Positions 15,026 to 23,707 of a DNA stretch of 32,364 nt are shown one piece after another. The notes under the pieces were generated by a model. That model had not been told where the DNA came from. It made no database searches and was given only the letters and a program-made list of their open reading frames with translations. Both the position numbers and the translations under genes were made by a program. Origin of the DNA: UBA9926 sp964524295 (lineage in GTDB: Bacteria > Pseudomonadota > Gammaproteobacteria > Pseudomonadales > Azotimanducaceae); assembly GCA_964524295.1 (NCBI GenBank), contig CAZGCW010000015.1, positions 1-32,364 on the forward strand, read 5' to 3'. Positions within the stretch are counted from its first letter, which is position 1. Each line of letters starts with the position of its first letter.

Positions 15026-16778
15026 GTCCGCTGTCGCGGCACCAACTGTAGATGCAGATATCAAAACCGCATTGCTGGAAGCATTCCCGCAGTCGACTTT
15101 TGTCTTTCAGGCAACCATAGATCAAATTCCAACCTACTGGATATCACGATCTGATAGTAAGGAAATACTGTCTTTCCTGAAAAATAAATACGAAATGCTA
15201 TTTGATTTATCGGCCATCGATGAACGCATGCGTACCCACAGGGAAGGTCTGCCCGCCAGTGATTTTACCGTTATATATCACTTGATGTCGCTATCTAACC
15301 GCCGGGATATTCGAATCAAAATTGCGTTGTCAGAAGCCGACCTGAATGTCCCCAGTATTCACCAGGTTTACCCCAATGCCAATTGGTATGAGCGTGAAGC
15401 CTGGGATATGTTTGGTATCACCTTCACTGGCCACCCTAATCTTTTCCGGATCCTATTGCCGCCCACCTGGGAAGGCCACGCACTGCGTAAAGACCATCCA
15501 GCACGAGCGACAGAAATGCCGCCATTTAGGATGGACGATACTCGTCAGGACGCAGAGCAGGAAGCACTTCGATTTAAACCCGAAGAGTGGGGCATGAAAC
15601 GCAAACACGGCAAAACAGAGTTCATGTTCCTGAATCTAGGGCCGAATCACCCTTCGGTTCATGGTGTATTCAGAATAGTCCTGCAGTTAGATGGAGAGCT
15701 GATTGTCGATGCCGTGCCAGAGATAGGGTATCACCATCGCGGTGCCGAAAAAATGGCAGAGCGGCAGACCTGGCATTCTTATATCCCCTATACCGATCGC
15801 ATTGATTACGTAGGTGGGGTCATGAATAACCTGCCCTACGTCATGGGCGTGGAAAAAATGGCTGGGATTACCGTCCCGGATAGAGCGAAAGTCATTAGAA
15901 TCATGATGGCTGAATTGTTTCGCATCTCCAGCCATCTGGTTTTTTACGGTACCTTTGCCCAGGACGTTGGCCAGATGTCTCCTGTATTTTATATGTTTTC
16001 TGATCGTGAAAGGTTGTTCAGGATTGTGGAAGCCATCACGGGCGGCCGTATGCACCCTGCCTGGTTCCGTATCGGCGGCGTCGCCCAGGATTTACCGAAC
16101 GGCTGGGAAGCCATGATCAAGGACTTCATCGACTGGATGCCTGCTCGCCTCGACGACTACGAAAAGATGTCTATGCAAAATAGCATCTTAAAACAGCGTA
16201 CGCAGGGAATTGGCGCTTATAACAGTCATGAAGCACTGGATTGGGGCGTCACTGGCCCTAATCTGAGAGCAACCGGTTTCGACTATGATATGCGACGTGA
16301 TCGCCCATACGGTGGTTACGACCAGTTTGATTTTGAAGTCCCGGTATTCCAGAACGGAGACTGCTATGATCGCGCGCATGTCCGTGTGGCTGAAATCAGA
16401 GAGAGTCTAAAGATCATCGAACAATGCCTGCATAACATGCCGGCTGGACCCTATAAAGCGGACCATCCGCTGACGACACCTCCACCCAAAGAACGTACCA
16501 TGTACGATATCGAAACGATGATTCACCACTTCCTTAATGTCAGCTGGGGTCCTGTTATTCCGGCCGGGGAGTGCACCATGACCATAGAGGCTACCAAGGG
16601 CTTAAATGCTTATTCGCTGACGAGTGATGGTGGTACCAATTCATACCGAACTCGAATTCGAACCCCATCTTTCCCGCATCTTCAACAGATACCCTTGATC
16701 AGCAGCGGACTGATGGTTGCTGACCTGATCGCCATCATTGCCAGTATCGATTTTGTCATGGCTGATGTGGATCGCTAA
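15024..16778 (+). CDS. nuoCD: NADH-quinone oxidoreductase subunit C/D fusion
   Basis: A 584-residue fusion of the 30-kDa (NuoC, about residues 1-185) and 49-kDa (NuoD, about 195-584) subunits, as in E. coli and Pseudomonas. The NuoC part ends in the WEGHALRKDHP signature; the NuoD part begins with NLGPNHPSVHG near residue 203, whose His is at the quinone headgroup site. The C-terminus is the usual ADVDR. NuoD and NuoB together form the quinone-reducing cavity. A 55-base gap with a small ORF separates it from nuoE. Confidence 0.96.
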   Translation: MSAVAAPTVDADIKTALLEAFPQSTFVFQATIDQIPTYWISRSDSKEILSFLKNKYEMLFDLSAIDERMRTHREGLPASDFTVIYHLMSLSNRRDIRIKIALSEADLNVPSIHQVYPNANWYEREAWDMFGITFTGHPNLFRILLPPTWEGHALRKDHPARATEMPPFRMDDTRQDAEQEALRFKPEEWGMKRKHGKTEFMFLNLGPNHPSVHGVFRIVLQLDGELIVDAVPEIGYHHRGAEKMAERQTWHSYIPYTDRIDYVGGVMNNLPYVMGVEKMAGITVPDRAKVIRIMMAELFRISSHLVFYGTFAQDVGQMSPVFYMFSDRERLFRIVEAITGGRMHPAWFRIGGVAQDLPNGWEAMIKDFIDWMPARLDDYEKMSMQNSILKQRTQGIGAYNSHEALDWGVTGPNLRATGFDYDMRRDRPYGGYDQFDFEVPVFQNGDCYDRAHVRVAEIRESLKIIEQCLHNMPAGPYKADHPLTTPPPKERTMYDIETMIHHFLNVSWGPVIPAGECTMTIEATKGLNAYSLTSDGGTNSYRTRIRTPSFPHLQQIPLISSGLMVADLIAIIASIDFVMADVDR

Positions 16779-16833
16779 GGGCTCTAATGGATAAAACTGA
16801 ATTAAGAGGTAAACACTATTTAAAGGGACTGAC

Positions 16834-17319
16834 ATGAATGTCGCCAATAATAATTTGATCAGTGCATTATCTGAAGGTGAGATTGCAGAGATTGAGGCGG
16901 AGATCACCCATCTGCCAGATAGAAAATCGGCTGCCATTGATGCCTTAAAAATTGTGCAGCGCCATCGCGGCTGGATTTCAGATGAAAGTCTCTCTGCTAT
17001 CGCCAGGCTATTAGGTGTATCCAATGCTGAACTCGATGCCATTGCCACCTTTTACAACCTGATTTACCGCCAGCCCGTTGGAGAGGAAGTGATATTGTGC
17101 TGTGACAGCGTCTCCTGCTGGATTATGGATGGCGACAACATCTGCAACGCAGTTAAATCGCGCCTCAATATTGACTATGGGGAAACGACCCCGGATAACA
17201 AATATACCCTGCTGCCAGTGACCTGTTTGGGCGCTTGTGATCATGCGCCTGTTTTAATGGTGGGTGACACCCTGCATTCCGACCTGACTACTGACAAAGT
17301 CGACGAGATTTTCAAATGA
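16834..17319 (+). CDS. nuoE: NADH-quinone oxidoreductase subunit E
   Basis: A 161-residue thioredoxin-fold [2Fe-2S] subunit holding the off-path cluster N1a. Ligands are Cys90, Cys95, Cys131 and Cys135 (CDSVSC and CLGAC). ATG 16834 has AAAGGGA upstream and overlaps the stop of a 16-codon mini-ORF. Its own stop overlaps the nuoF start by 4 bases. Confidence 0.96.
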   Translation: MNVANNNLISALSEGEIAEIEAEITHLPDRKSAAIDALKIVQRHRGWISDESLSAIARLLGVSNAELDAIATFYNLIYRQPVGEEVILCCDSVSCWIMDGDNICNAVKSRLNIDYGETTPDNKYTLLPVTCLGACDHAPVLMVGDTLHSDLTTDKVDEIFK

Positions 17320-18608
17320 CCGAAACACCGTTGACACGCAATATCAACCCTGACAAGGGGCCTACTGACCTGGCAGCTTATGAAGCCAATGGCGGCTACC
17401 AAGCTGTTCGCGAGACCATTGGTCAAGCCGATCCTAAGACTGTTCTGGAAACCATAAGCGATGCCAATCTGCGCGGCCGGGGCGGGGCTGGTTTCCCCAC
17501 TGGGATGAAATGGAGTTTCGTACCGGAACCGAATGACTCAGGTCACCGCTATCTGGTTGCCAATGCCGATGAGATGGAACCGGGAACCTTCAAGGACCGG
17601 CTCCTAATGGAATTTGATCCTCACCAGTTGGTTGAGGGTATGATCCTGTCTGCATACACGATTTCAGCCGATGTCGGATATATCTTCATTCGTCACGAGT
17701 ATCATACTGCGATCCAACGACTGCGAGAGGCTATCCAGCATGCTGAAGACCGCAACTACCTCGGCAGGCACATCCAAGGCAGCAAGTTCAGCTTCAAACT
17801 GCATGTTCACGTCAGCGCTGGCCGCTATATCTGCGGTGAAGAAACGGCACTACTCAACTCGCTAGAAGGTAAACGCGCCATTCCCAGAGCAAAACCCCCG
17901 TTTCCTCAGGTCAGCGGCTTATGGGGACTTACAACGATCGTCAACAACGTTGAAACGCTGGGTAATATTCCTCACATCATTGCCAATGGCGCGGACTGGT
18001 TCAAATCACTGGGTCTGGGTAAGGACGCCGGCACAAAACTCTATGGCGTATCCGGAAGGGTCAACAACCCGGGCTGCTGGGAACTCCCCATTGGCACAAC
18101 GGGTAGAGAAATCGTCGAACAACATGCGGGCGGAATGATTAAAGGCTATAGCCTGAGAGGCTTCCTGCCCGGGGGTGCATCCACAGATTTTCTGATTGAT
18201 GAACATCTTGACCTACCAATGGATTATGAATCGATTCAGCAGGCAGGAAGCCGAATGGGAACGGGCACCATGATTATCCTGGACGACAAAACTTGTCCTG
18301 TTGGCATGGTTGCAAACCTTGAAAAATTCTTTGCCCGGGAATCCTGTGGATTCTGTACCCCCTGCCGAGAGGGCCTGCCCTGGGTCAAGGAACTCCTAGA
18401 TGCAATAGAGGCGGGTAATGGCCAGTCAGGCGATATCGAGACCCTGGAAAAACAGGCACATTTTATTGGTGGCCTCGGTAATACGCACTGCGCCCATGCT
18501 CCCGGAGCCATTGAGCCCCTTACCAGTGGCCTCAAGTATTTCAGAGAGGATTTTGAAGCCCACATAAATGACCAGAAATGCCGTTACAGCCAGGAGGCGG
18601 TTCGATGA
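17316..18608 (+). CDS. nuoF: NADH-quinone oxidoreductase subunit F
   Basis: A 430-residue flavoprotein that oxidises NADH, with FMN and cluster N3. The NADH/FMN glycine loop GRGGAGFP is at residues 54-61, the CGEETALLNSLEG segment follows in the middle, and the [4Fe-4S] ligands are Cys344, Cys347, Cys350 (CGFCTPC) plus a Cys near 392 (THCAHAPGA). Overlaps at both ends (ATGA) show tight coupling to nuoE and nuoG. Confidence 0.97.
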   Translation: MTETPLTRNINPDKGPTDLAAYEANGGYQAVRETIGQADPKTVLETISDANLRGRGGAGFPTGMKWSFVPEPNDSGHRYLVANADEMEPGTFKDRLLMEFDPHQLVEGMILSAYTISADVGYIFIRHEYHTAIQRLREAIQHAEDRNYLGRHIQGSKFSFKLHVHVSAGRYICGEETALLNSLEGKRAIPRAKPPFPQVSGLWGLTTIVNNVETLGNIPHIIANGADWFKSLGLGKDAGTKLYGVSGRVNNPGCWELPIGTTGREIVEQHAGGMIKGYSLRGFLPGGASTDFLIDEHLDLPMDYESIQQAGSRMGTGTMIILDDKTCPVGMVANLEKFFARESCGFCTPCREGLPWVKELLDAIEAGNGQSGDIETLEKQAHFIGGLGNTHCAHAPGAIEPLTSGLKYFREDFEAHINDQKCRYSQEAVR

Positions 18609-21316
18609 CAGTAATATACGTCGACGGAAAAGAATACGAAGTAGAACCCGGTGCCAACCTTCTGGAAGCCCTGTTATCGGCGGGCCTTGATGTCCCTTAC
18701 TTCTGCTGGCACCCGGCAATGGGGAGTGTTGGTGCCTGCCGACAATGCGCGGTTGTGCAATACGCCAATGAGGAAGACACTCGCGGTCGAATCATTATGA
18801 GTTGTATGACGCCCGTAACTGATAACGCACGCTTTTCGGTAGCGACCGAGAGTGCGACGAGCTTTCGCGAATCGGTTATAGAAAACCTGATGCTAAATCA
18901 TCCCCATGACTGCCCCGTCTGCGAAGAAGGAGGAGAATGCCACCTCCAGGATATGACCGTCATGGTCGGGCACCGCGATCGACAATACACGGGTAAAAAG
19001 AGAACCCACAAGAATCAATATCTGGGGCCGCTGATCGGCCATGAAATGAATCGCTGCATCACTTGTTATCGATGCGTACGTTTTTATCAAGACTATGCCG
19101 GTGGTTCTGATCTGGCGGCCTTCTCTTCTCGGGACAAGGTCTATTTTGGCAGGGCAGAAGAAGGCATCTTGGAAAATGAATTTGCTGGCAATCTGGTCGA
19201 CGTCTGTCCAACCGGCGTATTTACTGACAAAACCTTATCAAAACACTACACCCGAAAATGGGATTTACAATCGGCTGCGACCATATGTCTCGGTTGTGCA
19301 CAAGGCTGCAACACCTATACATCAGAGCGTTATGGAGAGGTTCGTCGGGTACACAACCGCTTCCACCAGGATGTCAATGGCTATTTCCTGTGTGATCGTG
19401 GTCGATTCGGCGCGGGTTTCGTTAATTCCAGCCAGCGGATCAAACAGGCAGGAATCCGTAGAGAGGATGGTTTGTATCAAGCGGTCAGTCTAGACGCAGC
19501 AATATCCCAGATAGGCGATATGATCAACAATAGCCAACGCGTGGTAGGAATAGGTTCAGCCAGGGCCAGCCTGGAATCCAACCAGGCACTACGGACCCTG
19601 GTTGGCGCAGAAAACTACTGTAATGGTATGTCTGATATCGAGCGGGAAATGCACGAGATTATCTTGGATGCCCTGAAAAGTGACCTTGCCACTCCCAGCA
19701 TGCAGGAAGTAGAGCAATACGATGCCATCCTGGTACTGGGTGAAGATATTACCAATCATGCACCTCGACTGGCTTTATCTGTACGCCAGGCAACCCGCAA
19801 CAAAGCCAGCGAAATGGCAGTAGAAACAAAACTGGCCTCGTGGCAGGATGCCGCCGTTCGAGAACTGGCCCAAAACAATCTTAGTCCGCTAATGATAGCG
19901 ACGCCGACCCAGGATAGACTTGACGATGTGGCAGCTTTAACTACGCGACTTGTGCCGGCTGACATAGCCCGACTGGGTTTCGAGATTGCCGACCAGCTAC
20001 GCGATGATCAGGCTGTGGGTAGTGACCCACTCACAACCACTGTGTCCGCTATCATTGAAGCCTTGTCAGCAGCCAAGAAACCCCTGATTATCAGCGGCAC
20101 CAGCGTTCGAAATGCCGACGTACTGCGAGCCGCAGCCAATGTCGCTGCCGCATTGAAAGCAACCAACCCGGCAACTGGATTATGTTTGTGTGCCAGTGAG
20201 TGTAACAGTGTTGGGGTCGCCTTAATGGATAACGAGAATTCGCTTCCAGCCTTGCTTGGCTCATCGCCCGATACGGTGGTGGTTCTTGAAAATGACCTTG
20301 CTACGACGCTTGGTGCGCAATTCAAGCAATTGACTACTGACCTTAAAAACCTGGTTGTCATCGATCACCTCGATAATGCCACCGCATCAATATCAGACCT
20401 GGTTCTACCGGCAGCCACTTTTGCAGAGGCAGAAGGAACTTATGTCAATAGTGAAGGCAGAGCGCAGCGGTCGATGGCCGTTTACGTACCGGGACATCTC
20501 GGTGCAGCCAACGATAGTCAAGCGAGCTATCACCTGCTCGATTCGCTTGCAGGTCAAACGCGTACTTCATCTGAGGTCAGGGCTGAAATGGTTGCCCAGA
20601 TTCCACAACTGCAGAAAGTCATTGATGCCGCACCCAGCGAAGAATTTACTGTGCGCGGTAGTAAGATAGCGCGAATGTCGCATCGAGCCAGCGGCCGTAC
20701 TGCGATGCTGGCAGATGTCTCCGTACATGAACCACAACAACCTGCAGATGCAGATTCTGCCATGACGTTTAGCATGGAAGGCGTTCAACAACAGGCACCG
20801 GCCAGTCTAAGGGCCTTCACCTGGTCACCGGAGTGGAACTCCAATCAATCGATTGTAAAATTTCAGGAAGCGGTTGCTGGTAAGGACCGATTCGGTGAGT
20901 CCGGCGCGCTATTAATAGAAAAGACGCATTCGCCGACAGTTTATGATACGGCCGTACAAGAAAGCGGTGAACTCCTTGCCCAACACCACATTTTTGGTAG
21001 TGATCCTCTGAGTGTTCATGCACAAGAACTCGCCAGCCTGGCCCCTCAACTTTATATCAAGATGAACGAGCAAGCTGCCGACCAACTCGGCGTTACTGGC
21101 GATGATGGCCTCAGCTATCAGGCTGACGGCCAAAACCTAGAATTTCGAGTGATCATCGATCATGCTATTCCAGACAGCTGCCTGGTGTATCCGCTGATCC
21201 CAGAGACTCACTGCCTGGTCGGATTGAATCATGCATCTCTGACCCGTATCGATGACTGGACCCCGCCCACGCCAGCAGGGAAGGCACAACTGATCACTAC
21301 AGACAGAGCGAACTAA
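18605..21316 (+). CDS. nuoG: NADH-quinone oxidoreductase subunit G
   Basis: A 903-residue molybdopterin-oxidoreductase-like subunit with several Fe-S clusters. ATG 18605 is chosen over an in-frame ATG at 18578 because AGGAGG sits 7 bases before it and it overlaps the nuoF stop (ATGA). Ligands in order: [2Fe-2S] Cys34, Cys45, Cys48 and Cys67; His99 with Cys103, Cys106 and Cys112; a third set in CITCYRC and CPTGVF; then the extra N7 motif CLGCAQGC with a later Cys. Presence of N7 matches the E. coli/Thermus type. The long C-terminal part carries no molybdenum function in this family. Confidence 0.96.
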   Translation: MTVIYVDGKEYEVEPGANLLEALLSAGLDVPYFCWHPAMGSVGACRQCAVVQYANEEDTRGRIIMSCMTPVTDNARFSVATESATSFRESVIENLMLNHPHDCPVCEEGGECHLQDMTVMVGHRDRQYTGKKRTHKNQYLGPLIGHEMNRCITCYRCVRFYQDYAGGSDLAAFSSRDKVYFGRAEEGILENEFAGNLVDVCPTGVFTDKTLSKHYTRKWDLQSAATICLGCAQGCNTYTSERYGEVRRVHNRFHQDVNGYFLCDRGRFGAGFVNSSQRIKQAGIRREDGLYQAVSLDAAISQIGDMINNSQRVVGIGSARASLESNQALRTLVGAENYCNGMSDIEREMHEIILDALKSDLATPSMQEVEQYDAILVLGEDITNHAPRLALSVRQATRNKASEMAVETKLASWQDAAVRELAQNNLSPLMIATPTQDRLDDVAALTTRLVPADIARLGFEIADQLRDDQAVGSDPLTTTVSAIIEALSAAKKPLIISGTSVRNADVLRAAANVAAALKATNPATGLCLCASECNSVGVALMDNENSLPALLGSSPDTVVVLENDLATTLGAQFKQLTTDLKNLVVIDHLDNATASISDLVLPAATFAEAEGTYVNSEGRAQRSMAVYVPGHLGAANDSQASYHLLDSLAGQTRTSSEVRAEMVAQIPQLQKVIDAAPSEEFTVRGSKIARMSHRASGRTAMLADVSVHEPQQPADADSAMTFSMEGVQQQAPASLRAFTWSPEWNSNQSIVKFQEAVAGKDRFGESGALLIEKTHSPTVYDTAVQESGELLAQHHIFGSDPLSVHAQELASLAPQLYIKMNEQAADQLGVTGDDGLSYQADGQNLEFRVIIDHAIPDSCLVYPLIPETHCLVGLNHASLTRIDDWTPPTPAGKAQLITTDRAN

Positions 21317-22296
21317 TGCAAGAGCTTACTATTTTCCTGGTTATTTATGGCACCTTGCTAGGAACATTCGGTGTCGCGGCCGTTCTGGTCTGGTTCGAGC
21401 GACGTTTGCTGGGTTTCTGGCAAGACCGTTTGGGACCCAACAGAGTTGGCCCATTTGGTATTGGTCTGGCTCTGGCAGATGTAATTAAACTGCTAGCCAA
21501 AGAGGACTGGGTCCCACCATTCGCCGATCGACTGGTGTTTATATTTGCGCCCACTGCCGTGGTCATCACGATGCTGCTGGGTTTCGCCGTGGTTCCCTAT
21601 ACAGAGCACCTGTTTATCGCAGACCTCAATATTGGCCTGCTGTTTTTCCTCGGGATGACGTCGCTTGCTGTCTACAGCGTCCTGCTGGGTGGTCTGGGAT
21701 CTCATAACAAATATGCCTTGCTGGGTGGTTTGCGAGCAGCAGCGCAAATGGTCAGCTACGAAGTATTCATGGGCCTATCGCTGATGGGGGTGGTGATGAT
21801 CAGCGGGTCATTCAGCCTGGTTGATATCGTCAATACCCAAGCAGAAAACGGCTGGTTCGTCATTTCCCAGTTTTTTGGGTTTATCGTCTTTCTAGTGGCG
21901 GGCATCGCCGAAAGTCATCGCTTACCCTTTGACCTACCCGAAGCGGAACATGAGTTGATAGCGGGCTTTCATACTGAGTATTCAGGCATGAAGTTCGGCC
22001 TGTTCATGTTAGGAGAATACCTCAGCCTGATCCTCATCTCTTCGATGATCACCACCATCTTTTTCGGCGGCTGGCTTGGTCCTAGCTTCCTGCCTGATGC
22101 GGTACTCGACTTCGTACCGCCCATTTTCTGGTTCTTTGCTAAAACAGGGACCTGTATCTGCTTCTTCATTTTATTACGGGCAGCCATACCGAGACCCCGC
22201 TACGACCAATTAATGTCCTTTGGCTGGAAAATTTTGCTGCCTCTGACCTTAGTTAACCTTCTCATTACGGGAGCGGTACTCTTATGGCTAGTGTGA
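21316..22296 (+). CDS. nuoH: NADH-quinone oxidoreductase subunit H
   Basis: A 326-residue multi-pass membrane subunit (about eight helices) that shapes the quinone channel. Signatures are ERRLLGFWQDRLGPNRVGP near the N-terminus and AESHRLPFDLPEAEHEL in the middle, whose acidic residues are thought to link quinone chemistry to proton movement. It starts at the last base of the nuoG stop (TAATG). A 40-base gap precedes nuoI. Confidence 0.97.
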   Translation: MQELTIFLVIYGTLLGTFGVAAVLVWFERRLLGFWQDRLGPNRVGPFGIGLALADVIKLLAKEDWVPPFADRLVFIFAPTAVVITMLLGFAVVPYTEHLFIADLNIGLLFFLGMTSLAVYSVLLGGLGSHNKYALLGGLRAAAQMVSYEVFMGLSLMGVVMISGSFSLVDIVNTQAENGWFVISQFFGFIVFLVAGIAESHRLPFDLPEAEHELIAGFHTEYSGMKFGLFMLGEYLSLILISSMITTIFFGGWLGPSFLPDAVLDFVPPIFWFFAKTGTCICFFILLRAAIPRPRYDQLMSFGWKILLPLTLVNLLITGAVLLWLV

Positions 22297-22336
22297 GCCC
22301 CGCCCTTTTCACCCCGCCGTTACCAAAGAGGCTGAT

Positions 22337-22864
22337 ATGCTAAAAGCGATCTTGAGCCAGATCATATCCCTGTATCGAATCTTCCTGCACCTGTTTGCCA
22401 AATCCGATACAGTCCAGTATCCCGAGGAGATGCCCTATCTTGCCCCACGTTACCGTGGCCGAATTGTGCTAACACGGGACCCTGACGGAAACGAGCGTTG
22501 TGTTGCCTGTAATCTGTGTGCCGTTGCCTGTCCTGTTGACTGTATCGCGCTTCAAAAAACAGAAGATGAACATGGTCGCTGGTACCCGGAATTCTTTCGT
22601 ATTAACTTTTCTCGCTGCATTATGTGTGGCATGTGCGAGGAAGCCTGCCCTACTTACTCGATCCAACTGACCCCGGACTTTGAGATGTGCGAATACGACC
22701 GACAGAACATGGTCTATGAAAAAGAACATCTGTTGATCAGTGGACAGGGCAAATATCCGGGTTACAGTTTTTACAATGTGGCTGGAAAAGCCATCAAGGA
22801 TAAGGATAAGGGTGAAGGACTCAATGAAGCACAGCCTATCGATATGAAGAGCCTGCTACCTTAG
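22337..22864 (+). CDS. nuoI: NADH-quinone oxidoreductase subunit I
   Basis: A 175-residue ferredoxin-like subunit with two [4Fe-4S] clusters (N6a, N6b). Ligands are Cys55, Cys58, Cys61 and Cys65, then Cys94, Cys97, Cys100 and Cys104. The N-terminal amphipathic helix should anchor it to the membrane. AGAGG precedes the start. Confidence 0.97.
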   Translation: MLKAILSQIISLYRIFLHLFAKSDTVQYPEEMPYLAPRYRGRIVLTRDPDGNERCVACNLCAVACPVDCIALQKTEDEHGRWYPEFFRINFSRCIMCGMCEEACPTYSIQLTPDFEMCEYDRQNMVYEKEHLLISGQGKYPGYSFYNVAGKAIKDKDKGEGLNEAQPIDMKSLLP

Positions 22865-22872
22865 GAGATATT

Positions 22873-23391
22873 ATGATCCAGTTAGGACTATTTTATATAG
22901 CAGCGGCAATCACTATCGCCGCGTCACTGCTTGCGATAACGCGACACAATGCCAGCCATGCCTTGATTTACCTTATCGTATCTCTGCTTGGGTCGGCGAT
23001 TGTGTTCTACGTCTTGGGCGCACCTTTTGCAGCGGTTCTTGAAGTGCTTATTTATGCTGGCGCTATCATGGTCCTGTTTGTATTCGTCATTATGATGCTC
23101 AATCTGGGCGCAGCCGGTGTTGAAACCGAACAGCAGTGGCTAAAGCCTGGGATGTGGGTTGTCCCATCGCTCTTATGCCTGGCTCTGCTAGCAGAAATAC
23201 TCTACCTCCTGAATAGCTCGAGTCAGCCGCTCTCCGGCACTGTTATCGGTCCTAAAGCTGTCGGTATCGAACTGTTCGGGCCTTATGTGCTCGCTGTGGA
23301 AATCGCCTCAATGCTACTACTAGCCGGTCTCGTCGGCGCCTACCACCTTGGTCGCAGGTACTTGCTCGACATGAGAGGAGAGTCATTATGA
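22873..23391 (+). CDS. nuoJ: NADH-quinone oxidoreductase subunit J
   Basis: A 172-residue membrane subunit with about five helices. The conserved third-helix segment VLIYAGAIMVLFVFVIMML is clear; this helix undergoes a pi-bulge in the catalytic cycle. TAGGAG stands before the start, 8 bases after nuoI, and the stop overlaps nuoK by 4 bases. Confidence 0.95.
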   Translation: MIQLGLFYIAAAITIAASLLAITRHNASHALIYLIVSLLGSAIVFYVLGAPFAAVLEVLIYAGAIMVLFVFVIMMLNLGAAGVETEQQWLKPGMWVVPSLLCLALLAEILYLLNSSSQPLSGTVIGPKAVGIELFGPYVLAVEIASMLLLAGLVGAYHLGRRYLLDMRGESL

Positions 23392-23705
23392 GTGCTGCAC
23401 TCACCATTCCTATGGAACACGGCCTGCTACTCGCAGCCATCCTGTTTTCTATCGGGTTGCTGGGCGTGATGGTTCGAAGAAACATCATCTTCATTCTCAT
23501 GTCCCTTGAGATCATGTTAAACGCCTGTGCCATGGTATTTATCATTGCCGGCGCCCACTGGGGACAGCCAGATGGCCAGATTATGTTCATGCTAATCCTA
23601 AGTGTTGCCGCCGCTGAAGTTGCTGTGGGACTCGGCTTATTACTGCAGGTATATCGTCGATTCGATTCGCTGGATATAGACAAAGCAAACAGGATGAGGG
23701 GCTAA
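23388..23705 (+). CDS. nuoK: NADH-quinone oxidoreductase subunit K
   Basis: A 105-residue subunit with three helices, homologous to MrpC. The two membrane glutamates are visible, in SLEIMLNA and AAAEVAVGL, and form part of the proton path along the membrane arm. A strong ribosome-binding site (GAGGAG) lies within nuoJ. Confidence 0.95.
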   Translation: MSAALTIPMEHGLLLAAILFSIGLLGVMVRRNIIFILMSLEIMLNACAMVFIIAGAHWGQPDGQIMFMLILSVAAAEVAVGLGLLLQVYRRFDSLDIDKANRMRG

Positions 23706-23707
23706 TC

